From Vibrio sp. SS-MA-C1-2 (GTDB lineage Bacteria; Pseudomonadota; Gammaproteobacteria; Enterobacterales; Vibrionaceae), in the NCBI RefSeq assembly GCF_021513135.1, contig NZ_CP090980.1, positions 372,001 through 436,000 on the forward strand: DNA of 64,000 nucleotides, in the 5' to 3' direction. Positions within the stretch are counted from its first letter, which is position 1; each line of letters begins with the position of its first letter. The notes beneath the pieces were generated by a model that was not told the origin of the DNA, made no database searches, and worked only from the letters and a program-made list of their open reading frames with translations. The translations under genes were made by a program, and so were the position numbers. Below, one piece after another: positions 21,924 to 30,911 of the stretch.

Positions 21924-22060
21924 ACCGCTTTAAGTAAGTAGTACATCGACGTGTAATAGATTTATATTATTTAAAAATAAACATTTTTCGTGTTATATCG
22001 AAGGATATTTCACATCTAGATAAAATAGTCATAAGACAAATAATATAGCTATAAAAATAA

Positions 22061-22131
22061 GAAGAACAAGAAGAACAAGAAGAACAAGAAGAACAAGAAG
22101 AACAAGAAGAACAAGAAGAACAAGAAGAACA
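22061..22131. repeat. Short tandem repeat, 9-bp unit GAAGAACAA, about 7.9 copies
   Basis: Seven identical GAAGAACAA units run from 22061, followed by a partial eighth unit ending at 22131. The array lies between copies of the palindromic repeat in the lacZ to phosphohexomutase spacer. No gene reads through it. It is purine-rich on this strand and likely to vary in copy number between strains. Confidence 0.95.
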
Positions 22132-22254
22132 TATTATTGTGAGTTACTTATTTCTAAGGATGTAAATAGTAACTTTTTAATTTATGAATTTTTTACTTGA
22201 AAGTGAAAAATCACGTTAAAAACTTATTTAGGGTCTCCATTTTTAGTACCCACC

Positions 22255-22384
22255 TATACCCAAAGTAATTGTAGTTGCTAATAGGCGGCAAGTGAATGAA
22301 ACCCCATCAGTATAGGTTTTCTATATGATTGGGGCGAATGAATATAGCCAACAACCTAGCGACTTCAAGTAAGAAGGGTATATA
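22255..22384 (+). repeat. Palindromic repeat, full copy
   Basis: TATACCCAAAGTAATTG at the left, AAGAAGGGTATA at the right, and an intact central hairpin. It is closely similar to the copy at 21671 (both share AAACCCCATCA and GAATGAATATAGCC). Confidence 0.9.
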
Positions 22385-22460
22385 TAACGATCATCCTACT
22401 TTATTCATTGTATAGATAATGAATATTGTAAATGACTTTTAGACATTGACTAACTTTTAA

Positions 22461-22588
22461 TATACCTAAGATAATTGGAGTTACTAGTAGACGGCAAGTG
22501 AGAAAGGCCTCATGAGTATAGGTGCACTATATGATTGGAGCGAACGAGTGATGCCAACAAACTAGCATTTTCAAGAATGAAGGGTATC
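22461..22588 (+). repeat. Palindromic repeat, full copy fused to next gene
   Basis: TATACCTAAGATAATTGG to GAATGAAGGGTATC. Its right end supplies an in-frame ATG (22577) for the following phosphohexomutase gene, and the whole second half is open in that frame. Confidence 0.88.
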
Positions 22589-22609
22589 AATCCTTTTTGG
22601 AGAAATAAC

Positions 22610-24100
22610 TTGCTATTAAGTGCTGATATAATTAAACAATCTGGGATCAAATTTACTAATACTGCAGCTAGCGGCACAGTCGATCAATTTGACGCTAACA
22701 CTTGTGCGGCATTTGCCCACGCATTTTTATCCAATACCGCGACCAAATTTAGCTTTAACTCTGTTGCTGTCGGTATCGATAACCACCCAACTAGTCCTAA
22801 AATGGCGAAAGCTCTGATTCATGCTATTACAGAATTGGGTTTAACTCCTATTTTTTATGGCACGATCCCAACACCAGCATTAGTTTATAGTGCGATGAAA
22901 GACCAAATCCCATCGATCATGGTAACAGGTAGTAATGTGATACTTGGCGGAAATAATTTACAATTTTTCCGTCCTGATGGTGAAATCACCACAACAGAAC
23001 AAAAAGAGATAATATTTTCAGAAATGTCTTTTAAGCCTGTTATCGAGTTACCTAAACTAAACAGTAATCATCGAGCAAAACAGCAGTATATTTCACGATA
23101 TACGGATCTCTTTTCTGAGCAACTATTAAAAAATAAAAAAATAGGCATCTATCAACACAGTAGTGCAGGAAGAGATCTTTATCCTCAGCTTTTTAAAGCA
23201 CTTGGTGCAGAAGTGGTTTTGCTTGATCGTGCTGACGAATTCACGGCTATTGATACAGAAATCATCTCAAAATCTAATCAACAAAAAGCACTAAAGTGGG
23301 TAAAAGAACACAACTTGGACCTTCTATTTTCGACCAATGCCGCAGGTGATCAACCTTTAGTTGCCGATGAGCAAGGAAATTGGCTACGTGGTGATACATT
23401 AGGATTACTTTCAGCATCAGCGATGAATATAAAAGCGCTTGCAGTTCCTCATTGTAGTAACACAAATATTGAAGCCTCTTGCCGTATTGAGTATGTAAAA
23501 CGCACTAAAAATGGATCATCTAATATCCTCGCGGCTTTTCATGATCTATCTAGACACTCTCGCTACATTGCAGGGCCTGAAACTATTGCAGGATTCACAA
23601 GCACTGGTGGCTTCTTATTAGGTAGCGATATTATGATTCATGGTAATCGACTTAGCGCACTTCCAACCAATGATGCTGTTTTACCTGCCATCATGTTGAT
23701 GTTATCTGCTGTTGAGAAAGAGACCACTATTTCTAAGTTAGTCGGCAATTTGCCAAAACGTTTTGTCGAAAGTCATAAAGTTAACAATATCGCTGCAGAA
23801 GAACATTGCCACATTATTGCTAAAGCGAAACAGAGTCCAAAGTTATTCTTAAATGAGTTGGGGCTAGGTCATCATGATATTATCTCGATCAATAAAAATG
23901 ATGGTTTGAGATTGGTATTAGGCAATAAAGATATTGTTCATTTCAGAAAATCAGAGATCGGTGCAGGTTTAAACTGTTATGTCGAAAGTGATGAGCATCA
24001 GTTTGCATCTTCATTAACAACACTGATTTCAAATAATATGGCGGCAAGTAATTCAGCGATGCTCTGGCAAGAACAGACACTAACCGCATTGGCTAGTTAA
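22610..24100 (+). CDS. Phosphohexomutase-family protein with degenerate active site
   Basis: 496 residues from a TTG at 22610 that has GGAG seven bases upstream; an ATG at 22577 lies in the adjoining repeat and has no ribosome site. Overall layout is that of alpha-D-phosphohexomutases (phosphomannomutase/phosphoglucomutase), e.g. VGIDNHPTSPKMAKALI and IPTPALVY. All four active-site loops deviate. The N-terminal GTSGxRG is TNTAASG. The phosphoserine loop keeps Ser108 but reads VTGSNVILGGNNLQF instead of TxSHxP...NGxK. The metal loop DGDxDR is NAAGDQ (243-248). The sugar loop GExSG appears as GFTSTGG (328-334). The frame is otherwise intact and followed by a terminator, so it is either a maintained pseudoenzyme or an early decaying gene. 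Confidence 0.8.
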   Translation: MLLSADIIKQSGIKFTNTAASGTVDQFDANTCAAFAHAFLSNTATKFSFNSVAVGIDNHPTSPKMAKALIHAITELGLTPIFYGTIPTPALVYSAMKDQIPSIMVTGSNVILGGNNLQFFRPDGEITTTEQKEIIFSEMSFKPVIELPKLNSNHRAKQQYISRYTDLFSEQLLKNKKIGIYQHSSAGRDLYPQLFKALGAEVVLLDRADEFTAIDTEIISKSNQQKALKWVKEHNLDLLFSTNAAGDQPLVADEQGNWLRGDTLGLLSASAMNIKALAVPHCSNTNIEASCRIEYVKRTKNGSSNILAAFHDLSRHSRYIAGPETIAGFTSTGGFLLGSDIMIHGNRLSALPTNDAVLPAIMLMLSAVEKETTISKLVGNLPKRFVESHKVNNIAAEEHCHIIAKAKQSPKLFLNELGLGHHDIISINKNDGLRLVLGNKDIVHFRKSEIGAGLNCYVESDEHQFASSLTTLISNNMAASNSAMLWQEQTLTALAS

Positions 24101-24172
24101 CCAAAAGTTGATTTATTAATTCAATCAATAATACAAAATTAAAATAAGATTTAAATGAGCTAATTTGCTCGC

Positions 24173-24201
24173 GCCGCCCTCATTTATGGGGGCGGTTTTT
24201 T
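24173..24201 (+). terminator. Rho-independent terminator after phosphohexomutase-like gene
   Basis: CCGCCC (24174-24179) pairs with GGGCGG (24190-24195), followed by TTTTTT. The stem is GC-rich, in sharp contrast to the surrounding AT-rich DNA. Confidence 0.9.
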
Positions 24202-24291
24202 ATACCCATCTAAACTTAACGTGATGAGTTAAAGTTAATGAGTCACTCCATGAATGTGGGTATTGAACCAATACGATAGACTTTAATGATA

Positions 24292-24370
24292 TATACCTAA
24301 ATTAATTGGCGTTGCTAGTAGGCGAACGAGTGCAGCCAACAACCTAGTATCTTCAAGTATGAAGGGAATA
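24292..24370 (+). repeat. Palindromic repeat, internally deleted form (79 bp)
   Basis: TATACCTAAATTAATTGGCG to TTCAAGTATGAAGGGAATA. It lacks the central hairpin, as does the copy upstream of lacZ. It ends 80 bp before the galE operator. Confidence 0.85.
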
Positions 24371-24449
24371 GTGAGGATAAAAATGTTTCGTTATTTTCAT
24401 TAACTAAATCTTTATCTTCATATCGTATAAAAACAGACTCAAATTTAAG

Positions 24450-24463
24450 TGTAAACGTTTACA
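24450..24463. promoter_or_regulatory. Gal operator upstream of galE
   Basis: TGTAAACGTTTACA is a perfect 14-bp palindrome matching the GalR/GalS operator core. Its centre (24456.5) lies at about -60 relative to the inferred start, the position of the external operator in E. coli gal. No second, internal operator is visible near +50, where a copy of the palindromic repeat sits instead. Confidence 0.85.
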
Positions 24464-24466
24464 TTA

Positions 24467-24510
24467 TTTAATCTGGATCACAGTTTTTCTTAGTCAAAAG
24501 TTGTTATAAT
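24467..24510 (+). promoter_or_regulatory. CRP-like site and -10 box of gal operon promoter
   Basis: TTTAATCTGGATCACA (24467-24482) is a CRP-like site with a strong right half. TATAAT at 24505-24510 is a perfect -10 box. The CRP centre falls at about -41.5, a class II position, and there is no good -35 box, as expected for a CRP-dependent promoter. Confidence 0.75.
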
Positions 24511-24552
24511 CTTTCGCATATTAAGAAAAGAGCAAAAGCATTGCCAATTTAT

Positions 24553-24679
24553 TGACTCAAAATAATTGGAGTTGTTAGCCATCGGCTAGTGAATGAGCTT
24601 CATGAGTATAGACAGACTATATGATTAAGGTGAACGAACGCAGTCAACAACCTAACATCTTCAAGTATGAAGAGTATTG
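24553..24679 (+). repeat. Diverged palindromic repeat in galE 5' leader
   Basis: TGACTCAAAATAATTGGAG to TTCAAGTATGAAGAGTATTG. The ends are altered from TATACC/GGTATA. It lies between the galE -10 box and the galE start, so it would be transcribed as a long hairpin in the leader of the gal mRNA. Confidence 0.8.
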
Positions 24680-24724
24680 ACTCATTTAATGTGATGCCAG
24701 GTTATTATTCATAAGAGAGGTAAT

Positions 24725-25735
24725 ATGAAAGTTCTTGTTACAGGTGGTATGGGCTATATCGGTAGTCATACATGTATCCAGATGATTGCTGCAGGTATTG
24801 AGCCTGTGATTGTTGATAACCTTTGTAATAGTAAAGTGGCAGTTTTAGACCGAATTGAAAACCTTGCAGGTGCTCGTCCTCTTTTCTATCAGGGTGATAT
24901 TCGTGATGCGGCTTTTCTAGATTCAGTTTTTGCTGAACAACAAATCGATGCTGTTATTCATTTTGCAGGCCTAAAAGCCGTCGGTGAATCAGTAGAAAAA
25001 CCATTAGAATACTACGATAACAACGTTTCAGGTTCTATTGTACTCGCTGAATCAATGAAAAAAGCCGGCGTAAAAAGCATTATCTTTAGTTCATCAGCAA
25101 CGGTTTATGGCGATCCTGAGATTGTGCCAATTACTGAAGAATCACCAACAGGAGCAACCACTAATCCATATGGCAGAAGTAAGTATATGATTGAAGGTTG
25201 TCTATCTGATCTGTTTGTTTCTGATGAATCGTGGAGTGTTACCCTACTTCGCTATTTCAACCCGGTAGGTGCTCATCCATCAGGTGATTTAGGTGAAGAT
25301 CCACAAGGTATTCCAAATAACCTAATGCCATTTATTTCACAAGTTGCTGTTGGTCGTCGTGAATTCTTATCTGTATTTGGTGATGACTATCCAACGGTAG
25401 ATGGTACAGGTGTTCGTGATTATATCCATGTCATGGATTTAGCTGATGGCCATGTGGCTGCACTTCAACGTGTTGGCATTAAAGCTGGCTTGCATATCTA
25501 TAACTTAGGCACAGGTCAAGGTAGCAGTGTACTTGAAATGGTCAATGCATTTGCTGAGACATCTGGCAAACCGGTTCCTTACAAAATCTGTCCTCGCCGT
25601 GCTGGTGATATTGCAGAATGTTGGGCAAGTACCGCTAAAGCAGAAAAAGATTTAGGCTGGAAAGCAACCCGTAATGTTGTCGATATGACGCGTGATACGT
25701 GGAACTGGCAGTCAAAAAATCCTCAAGGTTACTAA
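24725..25735 (+). CDS. galE: UDP-glucose 4-epimerase
   Basis: 336 residues, matching the usual 338-residue GalE. It interconverts UDP-galactose and UDP-glucose (Leloir pathway, cytoplasm) with tightly bound NAD. The Rossmann motif GGMGYIGSHTC is at residues 7-17, the short-chain dehydrogenase catalytic Ser is in SSSATVYG and Tyr/Lys in YGRSKYMIE. GAGAGGT precedes the ATG. It is the first gene of galETKM, under the Gal-type operator and CRP-like site upstream. Confidence 0.97.
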   Translation: MKVLVTGGMGYIGSHTCIQMIAAGIEPVIVDNLCNSKVAVLDRIENLAGARPLFYQGDIRDAAFLDSVFAEQQIDAVIHFAGLKAVGESVEKPLEYYDNNVSGSIVLAESMKKAGVKSIIFSSSATVYGDPEIVPITEESPTGATTNPYGRSKYMIEGCLSDLFVSDESWSVTLLRYFNPVGAHPSGDLGEDPQGIPNNLMPFISQVAVGRREFLSVFGDDYPTVDGTGVRDYIHVMDLADGHVAALQRVGIKAGLHIYNLGTGQGSSVLEMVNAFAETSGKPVPYKICPRRAGDIAECWASTAKAEKDLGWKATRNVVDMTRDTWNWQSKNPQGY

Positions 25736-25899
25736 TCTAAATTTATCGCTCATTATCTATTTGTTGATGGTGAGCGATCTCATTCGACTGACATTGATCG
25801 TCGATAAACTTAATTACAATAATTAATCATCATCCATTGATACTTTGATACTCAAAAATTGCAGTTATAGAAGATTAATGGACGTTAATGAGAGCATTT

Positions 25900-26952
25900 A
25901 TGTCTAGCGAAACATTTAACCCAACCGATCATCCGCACCGCCGTTATAACCCTTTAACCGGTCAGTGGATTTTAGTTTCTCCTCATCGTGCAAAGCGCCC
26001 TTGGAGTGGTCAAGATGAGAAGCCAAGTGTTGAAGAGCTTCCAAGCTACGATAAAGGCTGTTTCTTATGCCCAACTAACACCCGAATCTCAGGCGATGAG
26101 AACCCAGATTACCAAGGGACTTATGTCTTCGGAAATGACTTTGCTGCATTAACACCAGATACACCTGACGCCCCAGTTTCAGATAATCCACTATTCAAAA
26201 GTATGAGTGCACGTGGTTTAAGCCGAGTGATCTGTTTCTCTCCCGACCACAGCAAAACATTACCAGAATTACCCGTTAATAAAATCCGTGGTGTTATTGA
26301 TACTTGGAACGAGCAAATTGAAGAATTAGGTAAAGATTACCTATGGGTTCAAGCTTTTGAAAATAAAGGTGAGACTATGGGTTGTTCTCAGCCTCATCCT
26401 CATGGACAAGTTTGGGCAAATAGCTTCTTACCTAATGAAATTGAGCGTAAAGAAAAACTGCTAAAAGCACATTATGAAGAGCACGGCAGCAACTTATTGG
26501 TTGATTACGTCCAGTCTGAACTGCAAGATCGTGAACGTATCGTCGTAGAAACAGAGCATTGGATTGCCGTTGTTCCTTATTGGGCTGCATGGCCTTTTGA
26601 AACCATGTTACTACCAAAAACGCATATTCGTCGTATGAGTGAATTAACTGAAGAGCAACGAGACGATCTTGCCGTGGCGATTAAGAAGCTAACTAGTCGT
26701 TATGACAATCTGTTCCAGTGCTCTTTCCCTTACTCTATGGGTTGGCACTTTGCACCTTTCTTTGAAGAAGGTACAGATATCGACCATTGGCAATTACACG
26801 CACTCTTCTATCCACCACTACTTCGTTCAGCTTCTGTTCGTAAATTTATGGTCGGCTATGAAATGTTAGCAGAAAGTCAGCGTGACTTAACCGCAGAGCA
26901 AGCGGCTCAAAAATTACGCGATGTAAGTGACATTCACTACAAAGAGCAGTAA
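25900..26952 (+). CDS. galT: Galactose-1-phosphate uridylyltransferase
   Basis: 350 residues from ATG 25900, which fits E. coli GalT (348) and has GAGAG upstream; an ATG four codons earlier at 25888 is possible. It transfers UMP between UDP-glucose and galactose-1-phosphate. The active-site motif [10 protein letters not shown] holds the nucleophilic His, and the zinc Cys pair is CFLC near residue 53. The family N-terminal block [20 protein letters not shown] is conserved. The 152-bp gap after galE contains no terminator that I can see. Confidence 0.96.
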   Translation: MSSETFNPTDHPHRRYNPLTGQWILVSPHRAKRPWSGQDEKPSVEELPSYDKGCFLCPTNTRISGDENPDYQGTYVFGNDFAALTPDTPDAPVSDNPLFKSMSARGLSRVICFSPDHSKTLPELPVNKIRGVIDTWNEQIEELGKDYLWVQAFENKGETMGCSQPHPHGQVWANSFLPNEIERKEKLLKAHYEEHGSNLLVDYVQSELQDRERIVVETEHWIAVVPYWAAWPFETMLLPKTHIRRMSELTEEQRDDLAVAIKKLTSRYDNLFQCSFPYSMGWHFAPFFEEGTDIDHWQLHALFYPPLLRSASVRKFMVGYEMLAESQRDLTAEQAAQKLRDVSDIHYKEQ

Positions 26953-27063
26953 GTACTAATAAGGTTAACTGGAAAAAGCAAGCTTGCAGAAATGATTTGA
27001 ATAATGCTGATGCGATTTCCAGTTAGATGATGACATAGATTAAATTTATAGAGAATTATCCAG

Positions 27064-28224
27064 ATGACAACACTTATTCAAGCAGTAAAAACTTCATTTA
27101 CAGAGCTATTTGATTACCAACCAAGCCATATTATTCAAGCTCCAGGTCGTGTGAACCTAATTGGTGAGCATACAGACTACAATGATGGTTTTGTTCTTCC
27201 TTGTGCTATTGATTATCAAGCCGTTGTTGCTGCTGCTAAACGTGACGACAATATCGTGCGTATCATCTCAGTTGATTATGATAATGAAATTAACCAGTTT
27301 GACTTAACGGAAGAGATCACCTTTGAAGAGAACTGCATGTGGGCAAACTACATCCGTGGTGTGGTTAAGTGTCTACTAGGCCGTGGTTTTAAATTTGGTG
27401 GTGTTGATATTTCTGTTAGCGGTAACGTACCTCAAGGTGCAGGTCTATCATCTTCAGCAGCATTAGAAGTAGTTATCGGTCAAACATTCAAAGAGCTATA
27501 TAACTTAGAGATCTCTCAAGCAGAAATCGCACTCAACGGTCAACAAGCAGAAAATGAATTTGTCGGTTGCAACTGTGGCATCATGGATCAGCTTATCTCT
27601 GCTGAAGGTCAAAAAGGCCACGCACTACTGATCGATTGTCGTAGCCTTGAAACTCAAGCGGTTTCAATGCCTGAAGATATGTCGGTTGTTATCATCAACT
27701 CAAACAAAAAACGCGGTCTTGTTGATAGTGAATACAATACACGTCGCGCACAATGTGAAGAAGCTGCCTCTATCTTTGGTGTTAAAGCGCTACGTGATGT
27801 CACTATTGAACAGTTCAATGCAAAAGTTGCGGATTTAGATCCTGTTGTTGCAATGCGAGCTCGCCACGTTATTACAGAAAATGACCGTACTGTTGCTGCT
27901 GCTCAAGCACTTCGTAACAGTGATTTAGCATTAATGGGTAAGCTAATGGCTGAATCTCATGCCTCGATGCGCGATGACTTCGAAATTACTGTTCCTGAAA
28001 TCGATACTATCGTTGATATCGTTAAAGCTGAGATCGGTGAGCAAGGCGGCGTACGCATGACTGGCGGTGGTTTCGGTGGCTGTGTTGTTGCTATCATGCC
28101 ACCAGCACTGGTTGAGCAAGTTAAAGCGGCAATTGAAGCTCAGTACCAAGAAAAGACCGGGCTAAAAGAGACTATCTATGTGTGCCAAGCAAAAGATGGC
28201 GCAAGTTTAATCGAAGCATTATAA
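27064..28224 (+). CDS. galK: Galactokinase
   Basis: 386 residues (E. coli 382), a GHMP kinase that phosphorylates galactose at C1 using ATP. The galactokinase signature [19 protein letters not shown] is at residues 26-44, the ATP loop [17 protein letters not shown] near 120, and the third GHMP motif [13 protein letters not shown] near 335. The gene lies 111 bp after galT and 10 bp before galM. Confidence 0.97.
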   Translation: MTTLIQAVKTSFTELFDYQPSHIIQAPGRVNLIGEHTDYNDGFVLPCAIDYQAVVAAAKRDDNIVRIISVDYDNEINQFDLTEEITFEENCMWANYIRGVVKCLLGRGFKFGGVDISVSGNVPQGAGLSSSAALEVVIGQTFKELYNLEISQAEIALNGQQAENEFVGCNCGIMDQLISAEGQKGHALLIDCRSLETQAVSMPEDMSVVIINSNKKRGLVDSEYNTRRAQCEEAASIFGVKALRDVTIEQFNAKVADLDPVVAMRARHVITENDRTVAAAQALRNSDLALMGKLMAESHASMRDDFEITVPEIDTIVDIVKAEIGEQGGVRMTGGGFGGCVVAIMPPALVEQVKAAIEAQYQEKTGLKETIYVCQAKDGASLIEAL

Positions 28225-28234
28225 GGTAACATGT

Positions 28235-29293
28235 ATGTCTAACTCGTTAATCGAGTCGATGACAGCCGAGCTGGCCTTCGATGGTCAGCCTGCCAATGTT
28301 ATTACATTAACCAATATCCATGGCATGTCGATGACTGTCATGGATATTGGCGCAACATGGCTTAGCTGTCTACTCCCTCTCGAAGATGCACCAAGAGAAG
28401 TGCTACTTGGTGTCAACTCAATGGCTGACTTCAACAAACAGAGCGTCTATTTAGGTGCAACTGTCGGTCGTTACGCTAACCGTATCGCAAAGGGTAAAGT
28501 TACTATTGAAGGTCAAGATTACCAACTTGAAACCAATCAAGCAGGTAACACGCTTCATGGTGGCGTTATCGGATTTGATAAAAAACGTTGGTTAGTCGCA
28601 AAACAAGATGATCACTCAGTCACATTTAGCTTAGATTCTAAAGATGGCGAGCAAGGTTTCCCAGGTAATTTGAATGTCGAAGTCACTTATCAACTGAGTG
28701 ATGATAATCAAGTTGTCATCAACTATCGCGCGATCACAGATAAAACCACCGTCGTTAATTTAACTAACCACGGTTATTTTAATTTAATGGGTGCAGAATC
28801 TAACGTTGATTGCTTAGATAGTATTTTGAAAATTGAAGCCGATCAATACCTGCCAACCAATGAAGTTGGGATTCCATTAGGAGAGTTAGCGTCTGTAGAG
28901 GGAACCAGTTTCGACTTCCGTCAAGAAAAGAAGCTTAACCAAGATTTCTTAGCTGATGAACAACAAACCATGGCAAAAGGATATGATCACTCATTCCTCC
29001 TTAACGATCAATGCCAAGTTGGTGAACGTGCTGCAACCATGGTTAGTCCGGATAAAAAAGTGGTGTTATCACTCTTTACCACGAAACCTGCAATCCAACT
29101 GTATACCGGAAATTGGTTAGCAGGAACACCGAATCGTCACGGTGGTGAATACAACGACTACTCAGGTTTTGCCTTAGAGACTCAGTTCCTACCTGACTCA
29201 CCTAATCACCCTGAATGGCCAAAACAAAATCCAATCATTGAGCCTAATGTTCATTATAAACACAGCACTTGTTATCAGTTTATTTATGAATAA
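28235..29293 (+). CDS. galM: Galactose mutarotase (aldose 1-epimerase)
   Basis: 352 residues (E. coli GalM 346). It converts beta- to alpha-D-galactose, the form galactokinase uses. Visible family blocks are YLGATVGRYANRIAKG, NTLHGG with an active-site His, NLTNHGYFNL with the second His, and the Glu of FALETQFLPDSPNHP. Last gene of galETKM, followed by a strong terminator. Confidence 0.96.
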   Translation: MSNSLIESMTAELAFDGQPANVITLTNIHGMSMTVMDIGATWLSCLLPLEDAPREVLLGVNSMADFNKQSVYLGATVGRYANRIAKGKVTIEGQDYQLETNQAGNTLHGGVIGFDKKRWLVAKQDDHSVTFSLDSKDGEQGFPGNLNVEVTYQLSDDNQVVINYRAITDKTTVVNLTNHGYFNLMGAESNVDCLDSILKIEADQYLPTNEVGIPLGELASVEGTSFDFRQEKKLNQDFLADEQQTMAKGYDHSFLLNDQCQVGERAATMVSPDKKVVLSLFTTKPAIQLYTGNWLAGTPNRHGGEYNDYSGFALETQFLPDSPNHPEWPKQNPIIEPNVHYKHSTCYQFIYE

Positions 29294-29323
29294 AGTTTAG
29301 TTTCACTCATATTCTGCGTTAAA

Positions 29324-29358
29324 ATAAAAAAGCCTTAACAATGACGTTAAGGCTTTTT
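29324..29358 (+). terminator. Rho-independent terminator after galM
   Basis: GCCTTAAC (29330-29337) pairs with GTTAAGGC (29344-29351), followed by seven T. An A-run on the left side would let it also terminate the convergent galR transcript. Confidence 0.93.
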
Positions 29359-29444
29359 TTATATGTTCCAAAAATCTGATGATTGTGAAGATATTAAGTC
29401 TGGCATTGTTTCTGAATCATTAGTTTATTTAAAATAAAAGAGGA

Positions 29445-30434
29445 TTAAACAGACATTCTCTTAACCAGCGTTGGAGAAAACTTGACCACACTTTCAGGCA
29501 TGATTTCATCTTTTGCCAAAGCAATAGAGAGTTTAGTCGCTTGTTCTGCCATTTGTTGGATAGGATAACGAATCGTTGTGAGCTTTGGTCGAACATAACG
29601 CGCGATTAATCCATCATCAAAACCGACAATCGCAATATCAGCGGGGACATTAATTCCATTATCATCAAGTACTGACATCGCACCAGCTGCCATATAATCG
29701 TTATAAGCAACAATCGCAGTTACAGGTAAATTTTTTGCTAGAAGATGAGTAACCGCTAATTCCCCACCTTCACTATTTGGCTCAACAAATTCTAAATAGT
29801 CTTCATTTATCTCAATATTATTATCAATTAATGCTTGGCGATAACCATCTACTCGTTGGCTAGCATCTTCAATTTTTTGAGACGAAGAGATACAACCGAT
29901 ATGTTGATGACCATTACGAATTAAAAATTCAGTCGCCAAATACGCGCCGCGATAATTATCTAATGAAATACAACGAGCCGCAATTTCTGGAATATAACGG
30001 TTAATGACAACCAGACCTTTGACCTCTTTGGCATAGTTAATCAGCTCTAAATCAGAAAGACCTTTAGAGTGAATAATTAAAGAATCACAACGATTATTAA
30101 TAAGTTCTTCAATCGCTTTTCTTTCATCTTCACTATTATGATCACCGTTACCAATTAAAATATGTTTTCCATATTGACGAGCAATATTATCTACACCTTT
30201 AATTAAAGTGCCAAAGAAAGGATCTGAAACATCACCAACTAGAATACCAACCGTATTGGTGCTTTTATTAACTAAAGCACGAGCATTCGCATTTGGGCGA
30301 TATCCTAGCTTTTGCATTGCTTCTTTAACGACTTGAACAGAGTTTTCACTCGCTTTTGGAGAGTTATTAATGACACGTGATACGGTAGCGACGGAAACTT
30401 CAGCCTCTCTTGCTACATCTTTAATTGTTGCCAT
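29445..30434 (-). CDS. galR: LacI-family repressor, GalR/GalS type
   Basis: 329 residues. The N-terminal LacI helix-turn-helix is clear (TIKDVAREAEVSVATVSRVI, hinge NANARALVNK), followed by a periplasmic-binding-protein-like sugar domain (GILVGDVSDPFFGTLIKGV, AIVAYNDYMAAGAM). Its position directly after galETKM on the opposite strand, and AAACGTTT-core operators at galE and lacZ, make it the likely galactose-responsive repressor of both. GalR and GalS cannot be told apart by eye; the symbol is by context. GGGAG lies before the ATG. Confidence 0.9.
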   Translation of the reverse strand: MATIKDVAREAEVSVATVSRVINNSPKASENSVQVVKEAMQKLGYRPNANARALVNKSTNTVGILVGDVSDPFFGTLIKGVDNIARQYGKHILIGNGDHNSEDERKAIEELINNRCDSLIIHSKGLSDLELINYAKEVKGLVVINRYIPEIAARCISLDNYRGAYLATEFLIRNGHQHIGCISSSQKIEDASQRVDGYRQALIDNNIEINEDYLEFVEPNSEGGELAVTHLLAKNLPVTAIVAYNDYMAAGAMSVLDDNGINVPADIAIVGFDDGLIARYVRPKLTTIRYPIQQMAEQATKLSIALAKDEIMPESVVKFSPTLVKRMSV

Positions 30435-30667
30435 TTCATCTCCCTTATAATCAAATCAGTTTCACATAGAATAGATCTATCTTACCTGTGATTTAGGCAA
30501 TATATAAGGGGGATTATTTATAATTGTGACCAAGATACGGCTTTTATTTTAATCATAAAACACGTTAAGATAAAATCAGAAAAGAATTTAAAATACAAAG
30601 CGTTAACATGAGATGAACCGTCTCATTTAATCCATAAAATGGAGAGGGTAACAAGGAGGTTTAGATA

Positions 30668-30733
30668 ATGTTGTTAATCAACACTGTAAAAAATTATTGC
30701 ATCATCTGTTTTATAATACATCTATATTATTGA
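30668..30733 (+). CDS. Possible 21-residue hydrophobic peptide
   Basis: The frame MLLINTVKNYCIICFIIHLYY starts at an ATG eight bases after AAGGAGG, the best Shine-Dalgarno in this region, and ends with TGA. The peptide is hydrophobic enough for one membrane segment. Nothing else supports it, and the Shine-Dalgarno could be chance. A 9-codon Arg-rich frame (MERVTRRFR) ends at TAATG and so overlaps its start by one base. Confidence 0.3.
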   Translation: MLLINTVKNYCIICFIIHLYY

Positions 30734-30796
30734 ATATAGAATTCATATTACGTATATTTCATAGTACGTATTATTAGTTGAACCATAAAGAATTGA

Positions 30797-30825
30797 AGAA
30801 GGCTAATATAAAATAATAGCCTTCT
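30797..30825. terminator. Hairpin downstream of H-NS-like gene
   Basis: AGAAGGCTA (30797-30805) pairs with TAGCCTTCT (30817-30825). Read on the minus strand it is followed by TCAATTCTTT, a weak U-rich tail. It is the likely terminator of the gene at 30912. Confidence 0.55.
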
Positions 30826-30911
30826 GACAATAAAGCCCAATAATAACAATTGTAAGTATGAATCACTCAGTAAGATTTATCTTATAATTAATCAACTGAA
30901 TCAATACTTCT

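Larger units (their letters stand above)
30435..30911. other. Intergenic region between galR and H-NS-like gene
   Basis: It holds the galR promoter region on the minus strand. A possible Gal-like half-operator, ACAAAGCGTTAACAT, is at 30595-30609. It also contains ATGAGA/TCTCAT inverted repeats at 30608-30626, a 21-codon reading frame with a perfect Shine-Dalgarno (30668), and a hairpin at 30797-30825. I see no promoter I would assign with confidence. Confidence 0.45.

Noticed and set aside
21662-21946. 94-codon minus-strand reading frame across two tandem repeats
   Set aside because: It consists wholly of palindromic repeat sequence and has repeated peptide segments derived from it; there is no ribosome site.
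22061-22131. CRISPR-like array
   Set aside because: Units are nine bases with no spacers, and no cas genes are present.
24553-24679. Riboswitch in the galE leader
   Set aside because: The structure is explained by the palindromic repeat; no known riboswitch motif is visible.
30639-30668. Arg-codon leader peptide (MERVTRRFR) as attenuator
   Set aside because: The Arg codons are simply the Shine-Dalgarno sequence read in frame, there is no ribosome site for it and no arginine-related gene follows.
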